The notes beneath the pieces were generated by a model. That model saw nothing but the letters and a program-made list of their open reading frames with translations. It was not told where the DNA came from and made no database searches. A stretch of DNA of 15,141 nucleotides. It comes from Planctomycetaceae bacterium. GTDB taxonomy: Bacteria > Planctomycetota > Planctomycetia > Planctomycetales > Planctomycetaceae. This document shows positions 6,701 to 14,288 of the stretch, piece after piece. Numbering within the stretch: the first letter of the stretch is position 1; each line of letters starts with the position of its first letter. The position numbers were made by a program, and so were the translations under genes. Location: contig JALTOP010000021.1 of assembly GCA_027000105.1 (NCBI GenBank), positions 12,350 to 27,490 of the forward strand, in the 5' to 3' direction.

Positions 6701-7069
6701 ATGGTCAAAATGTTATTGGTCGATGATTCGCGAACCGTTCGGCTTGTGGGTCGCCGCATCATGGACAAGTTCGGTTTCGAGGTTCATGAAGCGGAACATG
6801 GCGAAGATGCATTGAAAGTAGTTCGCGAGCATCCGGATATCGATGCCGTGCTGTTGGACTGGAATATGCCTGTGATGAACGGCCTGGACTTCTTGAAAGC
6901 CCTTCGTTCGTTACCACTGCCCAAGCAACCGACCGTCATGATGTGTACCACTGAAAACGATATGGATCACATTATGCAGGCGATGGAAGCAGGTGCAAAC
7001 GAATACATCATGAAGCCGTTTACGGAAGACATTGTTCGTGACAAACTGGAAGTAGTAGGGATACTCTAA
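6701..7069 (+). CDS. cheY: CheY-like single-domain response regulator
   Basis: A 122-residue stand-alone receiver domain, the usual CheY size. The acidic pocket D8-D9, the phospho-acceptor D53 in LLDWNMP, T83/T84 after the beta-4 strand and K105 in MKPF are all present, so it should accept phosphate from a CheA-type histidine kinase and signal to a motor or other output. GGGAG 6 bases before the ATG supports the start. Its stop codon overlaps the cheB start (TAATG), implying translational coupling. No kinase gene is in the window. The receiver call is certain. The chemotaxis role follows from the cheB and cheR neighbours. Confidence 0.92.
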   Translation: MVKMLLVDDSRTVRLVGRRIMDKFGFEVHEAEHGEDALKVVREHPDIDAVLLDWNMPVMNGLDFLKALRSLPLPKQPTVMMCTTENDMDHIMQAMEAGANEYIMKPFTEDIVRDKLEVVGIL

Positions 7070-8169
7070 TGTCAAAAAAAGTTCGAGTTCTGGTAGTTGA
7101 TGACTCCGCAATCGTTCGAGGTTTGTTGTCGAAGACTCTCCAACAGGATGATTGTATCGAAGTCGCTGGCTCCGCCATGCACGGGGAAGCGGCCTTGTCC
7201 TGGATGAGCAAAAACCAGGTCGATGTTGTCGTTCTCGATGTTGAAATGCCTGTCATGGACGGGTTGGAAACGTTGAAGAATATTCAACGCGACTATCCGG
7301 CCGTTAAAGTCATTATGGCAAGCGGACTGACTTCTTCCGGGGCGAAAATCACAATGCAGGCTCTCTCGTTGGGAGCAGCCGAATGCATTGCCAAGCCGAC
7401 GGCTAAAAGCGCTTCCGAAGCAATGGCGACGGTTGCAAAAGAATTGATTCCATTGGTCAAGGGGCTTGCAGGAATTCCCCGCGATTCGAAAAAGATCGGG
7501 AATAATCCTCCTCCAGCCAGAAGACCGCTGGTAACCAATCCTTTCGGCAAGGCTCGTAAAACACCGGAACCTGTTGTCCCGCCGAAGTTGTTGGTCATCG
7601 GTTCTAGCACCGGCGGGCCGAACGCACTCAACAAAGTGTTATGCGATTTGGGACCGGATTTTTCGATTCCGATTCTGATTGTGCAACACATGCCACCGAT
7701 GTTCACGGAAATCCTTGCCAAGCATTTGCAGCAGGATACCGGCCGAACAACCAAAGAGGCCAAACATGGCGAGTTCGTCCAGGCGGGAACGACGTATGTC
7801 GCACCGGGCGGTTATCACATGATTGTGCGTGAACTGGGCGACGAACAGATGCAACTGGAGTTGAATGAAGAGCCTGAAGAACATTATTGCAGACCCTCTG
7901 TCAATCCGATGTTCCGCAGTGCATCCAAAGTAGCGGGCAAACGAATTTTAGCAGTGATGCTGACCGGGATGGGCAGCGATGGTCTCGAGGGAACTCGAGA
8001 AATTGTGGAGGCAGGAGGCTATGTATTGGCGCAGGATGAACAATCCAGTGTCGTATGGGGTATGCCAGGAGCAATAGCGGCCGAGGATCTTCCTCACGAG
8101 ATTTTACCGTTAAACCAGATCGGTTCACGCATCAAAAAACTGTGTCACATAAAGGCGATATGTAAATGA
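7069..8169 (+). CDS. cheB: CheB, chemoreceptor glutamate methylesterase/deamidase
   Basis: A 366-residue two-domain enzyme that removes methyl groups from, and deamidates, chemoreceptor residues during adaptation. The receiver domain (about 5-125) has D11-D12, the phospho-acceptor D57 in LDVEMP and K109. A Pro-rich linker follows (about 140-172). The catalytic domain (about 173-360) carries the expected triad: S180 in GSSTGGP, H207 in VQHMPP and D304 in TGMGSDG. The ATG overlaps the cheY stop and has AGGGA 7 bases upstream. The last codons overlap cheR by 4 bases (ATGA). Phosphorylation at D57 should activate the esterase. No key residue is missing. Confidence 0.96.
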   Translation: MSKKVRVLVVDDSAIVRGLLSKTLQQDDCIEVAGSAMHGEAALSWMSKNQVDVVVLDVEMPVMDGLETLKNIQRDYPAVKVIMASGLTSSGAKITMQALSLGAAECIAKPTAKSASEAMATVAKELIPLVKGLAGIPRDSKKIGNNPPPARRPLVTNPFGKARKTPEPVVPPKLLVIGSSTGGPNALNKVLCDLGPDFSIPILIVQHMPPMFTEILAKHLQQDTGRTTKEAKHGEFVQAGTTYVAPGGYHMIVRELGDEQMQLELNEEPEEHYCRPSVNPMFRSASKVAGKRILAVMLTGMGSDGLEGTREIVEAGGYVLAQDEQSSVVWGMPGAIAAEDLPHEILPLNQIGSRIKKLCHIKAICK

Positions 8170-9023
8170 GTCCATCAGATTACGAATTTTTGTCAGAGTT
8201 CCTTGCCAAAACATCGGGATTGAACCTGGGCGAGGGAAAATCCTATCTCCTCGAATCACGTCTTATTCCGGTAGCTCAAAGCCTCGGCCTGGGCGGGATC
8301 GAAGAACTGGTGCAGGCCATCAAAACGATGCCGACGCCGGAATTGAAAACTTCAATTATAGAGGCGATGACGACGAACGAGACTCTCTTCTTCAGAGATA
8401 AAAAACCGTTCGACGAACTGGCAACACTGATGATGCCCAACATCCTCGAAGCGAAAAAACTGCAACGCAAGGTTCGTATCTGGTGTGCGGCCAGCTCCTC
8501 CGGACAGGAGCCGTATTCCATCGCGATGCAACTCAAGGAAAGTGTGCCAGAACTGAGTGCCGGCTGGCAGGTCGAAATCGTGGCAACCGATATCGATGGC
8601 CAGATTCTCGCCAAGGCCAAGCAGGGGCAGTACACCCAGTTTGAAGTGCAACGGGGCTTGTCTATCCAAATGCTGATGAAGTATTTTGAAAAGAATGATC
8701 AAGGCTGGCAAATCAAGCCGGAAATCCGAAACTGCATCACCTGGAAACAGTTGAATCTGCTCGACTCCTTCAGCCATCTGGGGCAGTTCGATGTGATCTT
8801 CTGCAGAAATGTGTTGATCTACTTCGATACGGAACGCAAAAAGGAAATTCTCGATCGCATGGCAACACTACTTCCGAAACATGGCTATCTCGTTCTCGGT
8901 GGAGCGGAGACCGTCCTCGGAATTTGTGACAGTTTCAATCGGGCCAAGGGGTTTCGGGCCGCAGTCTACAATCCCGCTCATGCCGGTGTTGGACTGGCAG
9001 GAACGGCTGCGATCAAGAAGTAG
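8166..9023 (+). CDS. cheR: CheR, chemoreceptor glutamate methyltransferase
   Basis: A 285-residue S-adenosylmethionine-dependent methyltransferase that methylates receptor glutamates, opposing CheB. The N-terminal helical domain (about 1-70) ends in TTNETLFFRD (69-78). The nucleotide-binding motif is WCAASSSGQEPYS (106-118), with Gln where many members have Glu. ATDIDGQIL (140-148) and DVIFCRNVLIYFD (209-221) are the later conserved motifs. There is no TPR or other extra domain, only a short Gly/Ala-rich tail. The ATG overlaps the cheB stop by 4 bases, with AAAGG 10 bases upstream. A strong terminator lies 39 bases after the stop, so this is the last gene of the cheYBR operon. Confidence 0.95.
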   Translation: MSPSDYEFLSEFLAKTSGLNLGEGKSYLLESRLIPVAQSLGLGGIEELVQAIKTMPTPELKTSIIEAMTTNETLFFRDKKPFDELATLMMPNILEAKKLQRKVRIWCAASSSGQEPYSIAMQLKESVPELSAGWQVEIVATDIDGQILAKAKQGQYTQFEVQRGLSIQMLMKYFEKNDQGWQIKPEIRNCITWKQLNLLDSFSHLGQFDVIFCRNVLIYFDTERKKEILDRMATLLPKHGYLVLGGAETVLGICDSFNRAKGFRAAVYNPAHAGVGLAGTAAIKK

Positions 9024-9061
9024 TCTTCTTCCTTTTGAAGCCGATGTAAGGCGGAAATTCT

Positions 9062-9099
9062 AACGCTGCATTCTCTCACAGAGAGATGTGGCGTTTTTT
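9062..9099 (+). terminator. Intrinsic terminator of the cheYBR operon
   Basis: AACGC (9062-9066) pairs with GCGTT (9091-9095), and an inner TCTCT/AGAGA stem closes a small loop, with a few mismatches between the two stems. A run of six T (9094-9099) follows. It sits 39 bases after the cheR stop. Confidence 0.85.
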
Positions 9100-9276
9100 C
9101 ATTTAACCGTCCACTTCGCAGGAATCCTACGTAGTCCGAAGAGATGAACAGGCATGAGGCTTGCAAGAAACGCCCTGTTTTGTAACCCTGTCCCATCTTG
9201 GTAAAGAGTTCCGTGCATGCAGCATGGCGAAATATTTTGATACCGCCGATGACAACAGGATTGAGGAGAGAGAAAG

Positions 9277-9717
9277 ATGAGCGCAGAACAGAAAGCGGCT
9301 GAATTGGGACTAACCTTTGAACCGGTTGAACCAGGCTACCTTAATTTGTGCATTCGCACAGGGAATCTGCTGATAACTTCCGGTCATGTCAGCGATCTGA
9401 AAGGAAAGCTGGGAGATGGAATCAGCGTGGAGCAGGGATACGATGCGGCTCGTGATTGCATGGTGAAGATTTTGAATTCCGTGCGAAGTTGTCACGGGAC
9501 GTTGGATGGACTGAAAGTAGTCAAACTTCTCGGCTGCGTGAATTCTACTCTTGATTTTACGGATCAGCATCTGGTGATTAACGGAGCCTCCGACCTGGTG
9601 CACGAACTTTATGGTAAGGAGGGAGACGGCTATCACGCCCGCAGTGCCCTCGGTTTTGCCGCTTTACCCACCGGTGTGGCCGTGGAAATTGAAGCGATCT
9701 TCGAAATAGTTTCATAG
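9277..9717 (+). CDS. RidA/YjgF/UK114-family protein
   Basis: A 146-residue member of the Rid family. RidA itself hydrolyses reactive enamine/imine intermediates from pyridoxal-phosphate enzymes; other subfamilies have other or unknown activities. The conserved C-terminal signature is present (HARSALGFAALPTGVAVEIE, from residue 120), including R122 at the position of the carboxylate-binding Arg of RidA. LITSGHVSD (32-40) matches the N-terminal strand-turn. At about 150 residues it is somewhat longer than canonical RidA (about 128), with extra N-terminal residues and an insert around 93-120, so it probably belongs to another Rid subgroup. GAGGAG 8 bases before the ATG supports the start. Terminators on both sides imply its own transcript. 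Confidence 0.9.
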   Translation: MSAEQKAAELGLTFEPVEPGYLNLCIRTGNLLITSGHVSDLKGKLGDGISVEQGYDAARDCMVKILNSVRSCHGTLDGLKVVKLLGCVNSTLDFTDQHLVINGASDLVHELYGKEGDGYHARSALGFAALPTGVAVEIEAIFEIVS

Positions 9718-9774
9718 TCGTCGCCTGTCGCAGCAGGTTGCTGCAGTTCAGGTTCTGGCTACTCATTTTGGTTC

Positions 9775-9815
9775 CAACGCCGCTTGCTCTTGGAGGAAAT
9801 GTGGCGTTGTTTTAT
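9775..9815 (+). terminator. Probable terminator of the RidA-family gene
   Basis: CAACGCC (9775-9781) and GGCGTTG (9803-9809) are perfect inverted copies, 7 bp with a 21-base loop, followed by TTTTAT. A smaller hairpin (GCAGCA 9730-9735 / TGCTGC 9739-9744) lies between it and the stop codon. Confidence 0.6.
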
Positions 9816-9828
9816 ATTACTAACGGTA

Positions 9829-9855
9829 AAAATTTGCGACCGTCTCGCAAATTTT
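9829..9855. terminator. Perfect 11-bp hairpin with A and T tracts
   Basis: AAAATTTGCGA (9829-9839) and TCGCAAATTTT (9845-9855) are perfect inverted copies around the loop CCGTC. The A tract on the left and T tract on the right make it look like a terminator that could work in either direction. It stands 20 bases beyond the previous hairpin and 180 bases before the next gene. The stretch 9856-10035 shows nothing else I can support; a plus-strand frame (9738-10070) crosses both hairpins and overlaps the next gene, so I regard it as spurious. Confidence 0.65.
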
Positions 9856-10035
9856 GGAAAAACATCAGTTTGGTTATGGCTATCAGAATGAACCAGCCGC
9901 GCTGGGATTTCTGGTATAAGCCGTACCGGCAGATCGGTCTGTTGCTCGGAAAGGACTGGAACGTCGGGGTGGGCCGTAACGCCGGAGATGGTTTTGCGCT
10001 TATGAGCGAATTGTTCCGTTGCAAGGATGCATCAG

Positions 10036-11304
10036 ATGCGAATTTTATTTGTGGAACCCGAACAGGCTGAGAATTTCTCGCCGATCGCGTTGGCACGCCC
10101 TGTTTTCGAGTTGCTTTGTGGAACCCGTTCTGTCCGCAGGCGAGTGCTGGAAATATCGAAGCCGGATTCCTGGGGCGTCACTGTTCGCCCTCATCTGGAG
10201 GACATCTATCGATTGGAGCACCCCGAGGCTCACGTCAACGATCCCGATTGGATCGCGCAGGATGATGTCGTTATCGTCAATGGGCTTTGGGTTGGTGATC
10301 CGCGTCATCTGGAAAAACTTTCCGCCGATAATCCCGTGTTGGAGTGCCAGGGAAGAATTGCTGCCCTGTACTTGGTGCAAGGGGAGTCATCTTTCGATGA
10401 GAAAAAACTGCGGGAATCGGTCAGTGCTCCGTTTGCTGCTCCCGTTAAGGCAACTGAAAAACCTTTTCAAACAGGTTCGATTCTGAATTACCCCTGGGAA
10501 TTGATCAAAAACAACGGCGAGATGATCAATCTCGATTTCGATCTCTTTCGGTACAATCAGCAGGCGTCTTTATTGCCTGAAAACTTGTCGCAGTTACTGC
10601 CTCCTGATGAGCAAACGCGAATTTATATCGATCCGCAGGCTGAGCTGGAGCCATTTGTTTCAGTCAATGCCCAAAACGGCCCGGTCATTGTCGAAGCGGA
10701 CGTGAAAATACAGTCGTTTACACGATTGGAGGGGCCCTGTTTTATTGGTAAGCAGACACAACTGTTCCGAGCCAACATTCGTGAGGAAACCTCCATCGGT
10801 CCGGTTTGCCGGGTAGGGGGTGAAATTGAAGGAAGTATTATTCATGGTTTCGCGAATAAATATCACGATGGCTTTTTGGGCCACAGTTATGTCTGTCCGT
10901 GGGTCAATCTGGGGGCGTTGACAACAAACAGCGATCTGAAAAATGACTATTCCAACGTAAAAATACCGATCGGCCAGCAGTATCTTGATACCGGAGAAAG
11001 AAAAGTCGGTTGCTTTATTGGTGATCACGCAAAAACGGCGATCGGGACACTTTTCAACACCGGTTCAAATATCGGAGTGATGGCCATGGTGCTCCCTGCA
11101 GGGAAATTATGCCCCAAGCACATCCCCAGCTTCAGTCGATTATGGCACGGTCAACTCGATGATGAATGCAATTTCGATGCTGCCTGTCAAACTGCGGCAA
11201 TCGCCATGGGAAGACGTAACCACGACTTTACCGTTCAACACCGTAAGCTTTTCATGAATATCAGAAACATCACACAGCCGGAAAGAACGGCGGTCTGTGG
11301 GTGA
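10036..11304 (+). CDS. GlmU-like sugar nucleotidyltransferase / beta-helix acyltransferase (alternative family)
   Basis: A 422-residue protein of the alternative GlmU-like family found in Bacteroidetes and relatives, which is thought to make UDP-N-acetylglucosamine or a related nucleotide sugar. The N-terminus (RILFVEPEQAENFSP, then LARPVFELLCGTRSVRRR) replaces the classical nucleotidyltransferase start and has the LxRPxxEL-G pattern of this family. From about residue 200 to 370 it forms a left-handed parallel beta-helix with repeated hexapeptides. It includes the family signature NKYHDGFLGHSYV and VNLGALTTNSDLKNDYSNV (about 274-307). I chose the ATG at 10036 over that at 10027 because AAGGA (10023-10027) is well spaced from the former and overlaps the latter. 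The family is clear. Which sugar and whether both catalytic activities are present are not settled by the sequence. Confidence 0.85.
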   Translation: MRILFVEPEQAENFSPIALARPVFELLCGTRSVRRRVLEISKPDSWGVTVRPHLEDIYRLEHPEAHVNDPDWIAQDDVVIVNGLWVGDPRHLEKLSADNPVLECQGRIAALYLVQGESSFDEKKLRESVSAPFAAPVKATEKPFQTGSILNYPWELIKNNGEMINLDFDLFRYNQQASLLPENLSQLLPPDEQTRIYIDPQAELEPFVSVNAQNGPVIVEADVKIQSFTRLEGPCFIGKQTQLFRANIREETSIGPVCRVGGEIEGSIIHGFANKYHDGFLGHSYVCPWVNLGALTTNSDLKNDYSNVKIPIGQQYLDTGERKVGCFIGDHAKTAIGTLFNTGSNIGVMAMVLPAGKLCPKHIPSFSRLWHGQLDDECNFDAACQTAAIAMGRRNHDFTVQHRKLFMNIRNITQPERTAVCG

Positions 11305-11437
11305 AATCGGCTGATCGCCAATATATGGAGGGACTCGCCAGTTTGAGCATGCTCGATCGTTGCGCCATTGCATTTAGTATTTACTGCGACATTGGATCAT
11401 TGCACCGGGAATCAAAACAGATCAACAGTTCCGGGGC

Positions 11438-11473
11438 GACAGGAGACTCCGTGCGGACAGGAGACTCCGTGCG
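11438..11473. repeat. Perfect 18-base tandem duplication
   Basis: GACAGGAGACTCCGTGCG occurs twice in direct succession (11438-11455 and 11456-11473) with no mismatch. It lies in the 254-base gap between the GlmU-like gene and the phosphatase gene. The same gap has a 10-base palindrome, GAGCATGCTC (11345-11354). A 65-residue frame across this gap (11368-11565) is not convincing as a gene. Confidence 0.9.
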
Positions 11474-11544
11474 GATATAAACACAGAGACTTTTCGATAA
11501 TGGCAGCTTATTGTCAACGGCGGCATTTTTCAGAAATTGAAAGC

Positions 11545-11570
11545 GATGTTAAACAAAGATGTTAAATAAA
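11545..11570 (+). repeat. 13-base tandem duplication covering the start codon of the phosphatase gene
   Basis: GATGTTAAACAAA (11545-11557) is followed directly by GATGTTAAATAAA (11558-11570), 12 of 13 bases identical. Each copy contains an ATG. The first, at 11546, opens a 7-codon frame (MLNKDVK) whose TAA (11567-11569) lies inside the second copy, overlapping the beginning of the phosphatase gene in another frame. Confidence 0.85.
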
Positions 11571-12203
11571 CCAGAGAGTGATACATCACTGATTTTACTC
11601 ATACGCCACGGTGCAACCGACGCCAACCTGCAACGGCCGTATGTTTTGCAAGGTCGCAGTTTGAACGGGCCGTTAAGTCAAACAGGAATCGAGCAGGTAT
11701 CTGCAGCGGGAGAATTCCTCAAAAATTTTCCGATCGATCATGTCTATGCCAGCCCGATGGTGCGGGCCCAGCAGTCGGCGGAATTGATCGCGAGCCATCA
11801 CGGTCACACAGTGAAAACGATCGATGAAATCGTCGAGGTTGATGTGGGAGACTGGGAAGCGAAGTCGTGGGACAAAATTATGGAAGAAGATCCCGACCAT
11901 TACAGGGAGTTCATGGCGAACCCTTCAGAGGTTCCCTACAAGGGAGGGGAATGCTATCGCGATGTGCAACAGCGTGTTGTTCCCGCCATAACCAACCTGG
12001 CGGCTGATCATCTGGGAGAGATGGTTGTGGTTGTTGCCCACAATGTCGTCAACAGGACAATCCTGGCCCATCTGCTTGATCTCGATCTGAATCGCGCCAA
12101 GGATATCCGTCAGAATAATGCCTGCGTCAATATCCTCCGATTCAGAAAAAAAGAGTTGGAACTGATCACGTTGAACGCCGTCTTCCACTTGGGAGATGTA
12201 TGA
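11559..12203 (+). CDS. Histidine phosphatase superfamily (phosphoglycerate-mutase-like) protein
   Basis: A 214-residue cytoplasmic enzyme of the branch that includes GpmB, CobC and small-molecule phosphatases. The catalytic RHG is at 16-18 (LIRHGATDAN; H17 is the phospho-acceptor). R69 lies in YASPMVRAQQSA, the acid E93 in EVDVGDWE, and the second His, H161, in VVAHNVVNRTIL. AHN replaces the more common SHG around H161, which is tolerated in the family. The length is typical, with a small insert before E131. The substrate cannot be told. The start is the ATG at 11559, which has no good ribosome-binding site and lies in a duplicated segment. Convergent with lutB, from which it is separated by 79 bases. 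Confidence 0.88.
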   Translation: MLNKPESDTSLILLIRHGATDANLQRPYVLQGRSLNGPLSQTGIEQVSAAGEFLKNFPIDHVYASPMVRAQQSAELIASHHGHTVKTIDEIVEVDVGDWEAKSWDKIMEEDPDHYREFMANPSEVPYKGGECYRDVQQRVVPAITNLAADHLGEMVVVVAHNVVNRTILAHLLDLDLNRAKDIRQNNACVNILRFRKKELELITLNAVFHLGDV

Positions 12204-12269
12204 AAATCAACCTGCCCGTGTGGGGGATGATTCCGCGTTTTCAACAATCGGTCTGTCGGTCTGCCCAAT

Positions 12270-12295
12270 ATGATCGCCCGGGTCATCCCTTTTTT
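12270..12295 (+). terminator. Probable terminator of the phosphatase gene
   Basis: ATGATC (12270-12275) pairs with GGTCAT (12281-12286), one T-G wobble, around the loop GCCCG. CCC and six T (12290-12295) follow. A longer alternative pairs GGGATGA (12224-12230) with TCATCCC (12283-12289). It overlaps the stop codon of the convergent lutB-like gene. Confidence 0.55.
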
Positions 12296-13653
12296 CTGCT
12301 GTACTGCTGACGGAACGATTCTGCCGGTGCAGGGGGCAGTTCGCGTTGACGTCCCCAGGGATTGAGGAAATTATACAGCATGAATCGGGGCAGATGACGC
12401 AGTTTCCAGCGGCCCCAATAGCCGACCCATTGAAACAGTTTCGGTCGTTGCATCAGGAAACTGGCTGCTTTCATGCTCCAACGTTTCCCTGCAGGAAGGA
12501 GGTGGCGCAGCACCAGTTTGTGACGCCAGGTGTAAAGTTGATGGTGCAGATCTATTTTTACGGGACAGACATCGGTGCATGAACCGCATAAACTGCAGGC
12601 GTGAGGCAAACTTGCAGCCGACTTGGCATCCCGGGCAGGAGCAAGAATCGAGCCGATCGGGCCGGGAACCGTATTATGGTAACTATGACCGCCACTTCTG
12701 CGGAAAACGGGGCACGTATTCATGCAGGCGCCGCAGCGGATACATTTGAGAGAATTGCGAAACTCTTTCTCGCCGAGCAGTTTGCTCCGCCCGTTATCGA
12801 CAATGATCAGGTGCAACTCGGACTGTTCGTCTCTGGGACCATGAAAATGCGAACTGTATGTCGTGATCGGCTGGCCGGTAGCCGAGCGGGCCAGTAAACG
12901 CAGAAAGACGCCGAGGTCTTCTACTCGGGGGATGATTTTCTCCAACCCCATGCAGGCAATGTGCAGCGGTGGCAGCGATGTCCCCAGATCTGCGTTACCT
13001 TCATTGGTGCAGACGACAAAACCGCCCGTTTCCGCAATAGCAAAGTTGACACCAGTCATCCCGGCATCGGCCTGCAAAAACTGCTCACGCAAATGTTGGC
13101 GGGCTGCTTCGGTCAGATAATCGGGGTCAGATGCTCCCTTTTCGGTTCCCAGGTATTGATGGAATGTTTCTCCGACTTCTTCCTTTTTGATATGAATAGC
13201 CGGAAGCACGATGTGACTTGGTGGTTCTCCGCGAAGTTGGACGATCCGTTCCCCCAAATCGGTATCGATTACTTCGATCTCGTGCCGTTCCAGAAACGGA
13301 TTGAGATGGCATTCCTCGGTGAGCATCGATTTGCTTTTGACCAGCTTTTTGACATCATGTTTCTTCAAGATTGAAAGCACAATTTCGTTATGCTCTGCCG
13401 CATCTTTTGCCCAGTGAACATGCACGCCGAGCTTTTCTGCGTTTTCTGAAAATTGGGTGAGCAGTTCATCCAGGTGGGTCAATACATAACCTTTGATCTG
13501 GGCGGCGGTGCCACGAAGTTGTTCCCACTCCGGCACGGAGTGAGCCATCTTGTCCCGTTTTTCCCGCACGAACCACAAGGCGCGATCATGCCAGTGCGCT
13601 CGTTCTGAATTCGCAACAAACCGTGCCGCTTCTTCGGGGTGTTTCGCAATCAT
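12283..13653 (-). CDS. lutB: LutB-like iron-sulfur protein (LUD domain plus two 4Fe-4S clusters)
   Basis: A 456-residue protein homologous to LutB/YkgF, the ferredoxin-like subunit of the LutABC L-lactate-oxidising complex. Numbering is from the ATG at 13653. Residues about 50-285 form the LUD domain (AETGGFVVCTNEGN at about 207-220). Two 4Fe-4S binding motifs follow: CIRCGACMNTCP (Cys 304, 307, 310, 314) and CSLCGSCTDVCP (Cys 353, 356, 359, 363). The C-terminal about 90 residues are basic and aromatic, as in LutB. The frame extends upstream to a TTG at 13713. I chose 13653 because the conserved part (KHPEEAARFVANSERAHWHD) starts just after it; the upstream ribosome site is weak. LutA and LutC are not next to it: the downstream neighbour is a convergent phosphatase and upstream is a gap of more than 600 bases. 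The partners must be encoded elsewhere or the role differs. Confidence 0.88.
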   Translation of the reverse strand: MIAKHPEEAARFVANSERAHWHDRALWFVREKRDKMAHSVPEWEQLRGTAAQIKGYVLTHLDELLTQFSENAEKLGVHVHWAKDAAEHNEIVLSILKKHDVKKLVKSKSMLTEECHLNPFLERHEIEVIDTDLGERIVQLRGEPPSHIVLPAIHIKKEEVGETFHQYLGTEKGASDPDYLTEAARQHLREQFLQADAGMTGVNFAIAETGGFVVCTNEGNADLGTSLPPLHIACMGLEKIIPRVEDLGVFLRLLARSATGQPITTYSSHFHGPRDEQSELHLIIVDNGRSKLLGEKEFRNSLKCIRCGACMNTCPVFRRSGGHSYHNTVPGPIGSILAPARDAKSAASLPHACSLCGSCTDVCPVKIDLHHQLYTWRHKLVLRHLLPAGKRWSMKAASFLMQRPKLFQWVGYWGRWKLRHLPRFMLYNFLNPWGRQRELPPAPAESFRQQYSRKKG

Positions 13654-13998
13654 AACCGGAAAACCTGTTTCTTCAGCAAGAATGAACGCTATTTGATACC
13701 GCCACCGTTTCAAAACCTGCCACGGGGAGAAAGTCGTCCGCAGGCCAATTCAAAATGGAGCGGGAAACCCGTTCTCCCGCTTTTCTACCGCGATATTCAG
13801 TTCCGAAACAAAACGGTAGTATAAACGGATTCCGCAGGAACCAAAACGATCGGGAGAAAATCGTCTGGTCAAACAGCATTATCCACCATGATAGATCGAC
13901 AATGGCAGATTGTTGAATGAGATAAGTGGGGCTCATCTGTTTGTGACAGCAAGATGAAACCGGTTTGAACAACCCGCTCCAATCGATCGAACAGTTTC

Positions 13999-14031
13999 CC
14001 ATGTAGCAACGGGTTTCCATGTGGCAACAGG
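13999..14031. repeat. Short imperfect direct repeat, period 18
   Basis: CCATGTAGCAACGGG (13999-14013) recurs as CCATGTGGCAACAGG (14017-14031), 13 of 15 bases identical, each preceded by TTT. It is in the divergent region upstream of the cyclase promoter candidate and could be a pair of regulator sites or a small duplication. Confidence 0.55.
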
Positions 14032-14074
14032 AGCGGACATTTGTGCAAAATCTTCTGTCTCAATCAAAACTCTG

Positions 14075-14103
14075 GTGACAGGATTGGAAAATAACCATAT
14101 ACT
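14075..14103 (+). promoter_or_regulatory. Probable promoter of the squalene-hopene cyclase gene
   Basis: GTGACA (14075-14080) and TATACT (14098-14103), each matching five of six consensus bases, are separated by exactly 17 bases. This is the best sigma-70-type promoter I see on the plus strand. Transcription would start near 14110, giving a leader of about 180 bases before the cyclase ATG. Confidence 0.55.
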
Positions 14104-14288
14104 TCCGGTCACGTTTGGTTTAACGGGAATCTCTACCGGTTCATTACATTCTCTTGAGTTGAGGGAGACGTTCTTGTCTGCCATCTGTGGAGTATGCCCG
14201 GACGGTACAGGCGGGAGTGTCCGTATTCGTTTGGAGCAAAAGAGAGATTCCCGAATCATAAGATCCCCGGATTATGGAGTAGACGGAG

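Larger units (their letters stand above)
13654..14288. other. Divergent intergenic region between lutB and the cyclase
   Basis: About 635 bases that should hold the promoters of both flanking genes. A good rightward promoter candidate lies at 14075-14103. For lutB only a TATACT on the minus strand (13823-13818) without a good -35 was seen. Overlapping frames on both strands (for example 13933-14259 minus and 14021-14332 plus) contradict one another and run into the cyclase start, so I do not call them genes. A short direct repeat lies at 13999-14031. Confidence 0.5.

Noticed and set aside
9738..10070. 110-codon plus-strand frame after the RidA-family gene
   Set aside because: It runs through two terminator-like hairpins and overlaps the next gene's start. 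No recognisable family.
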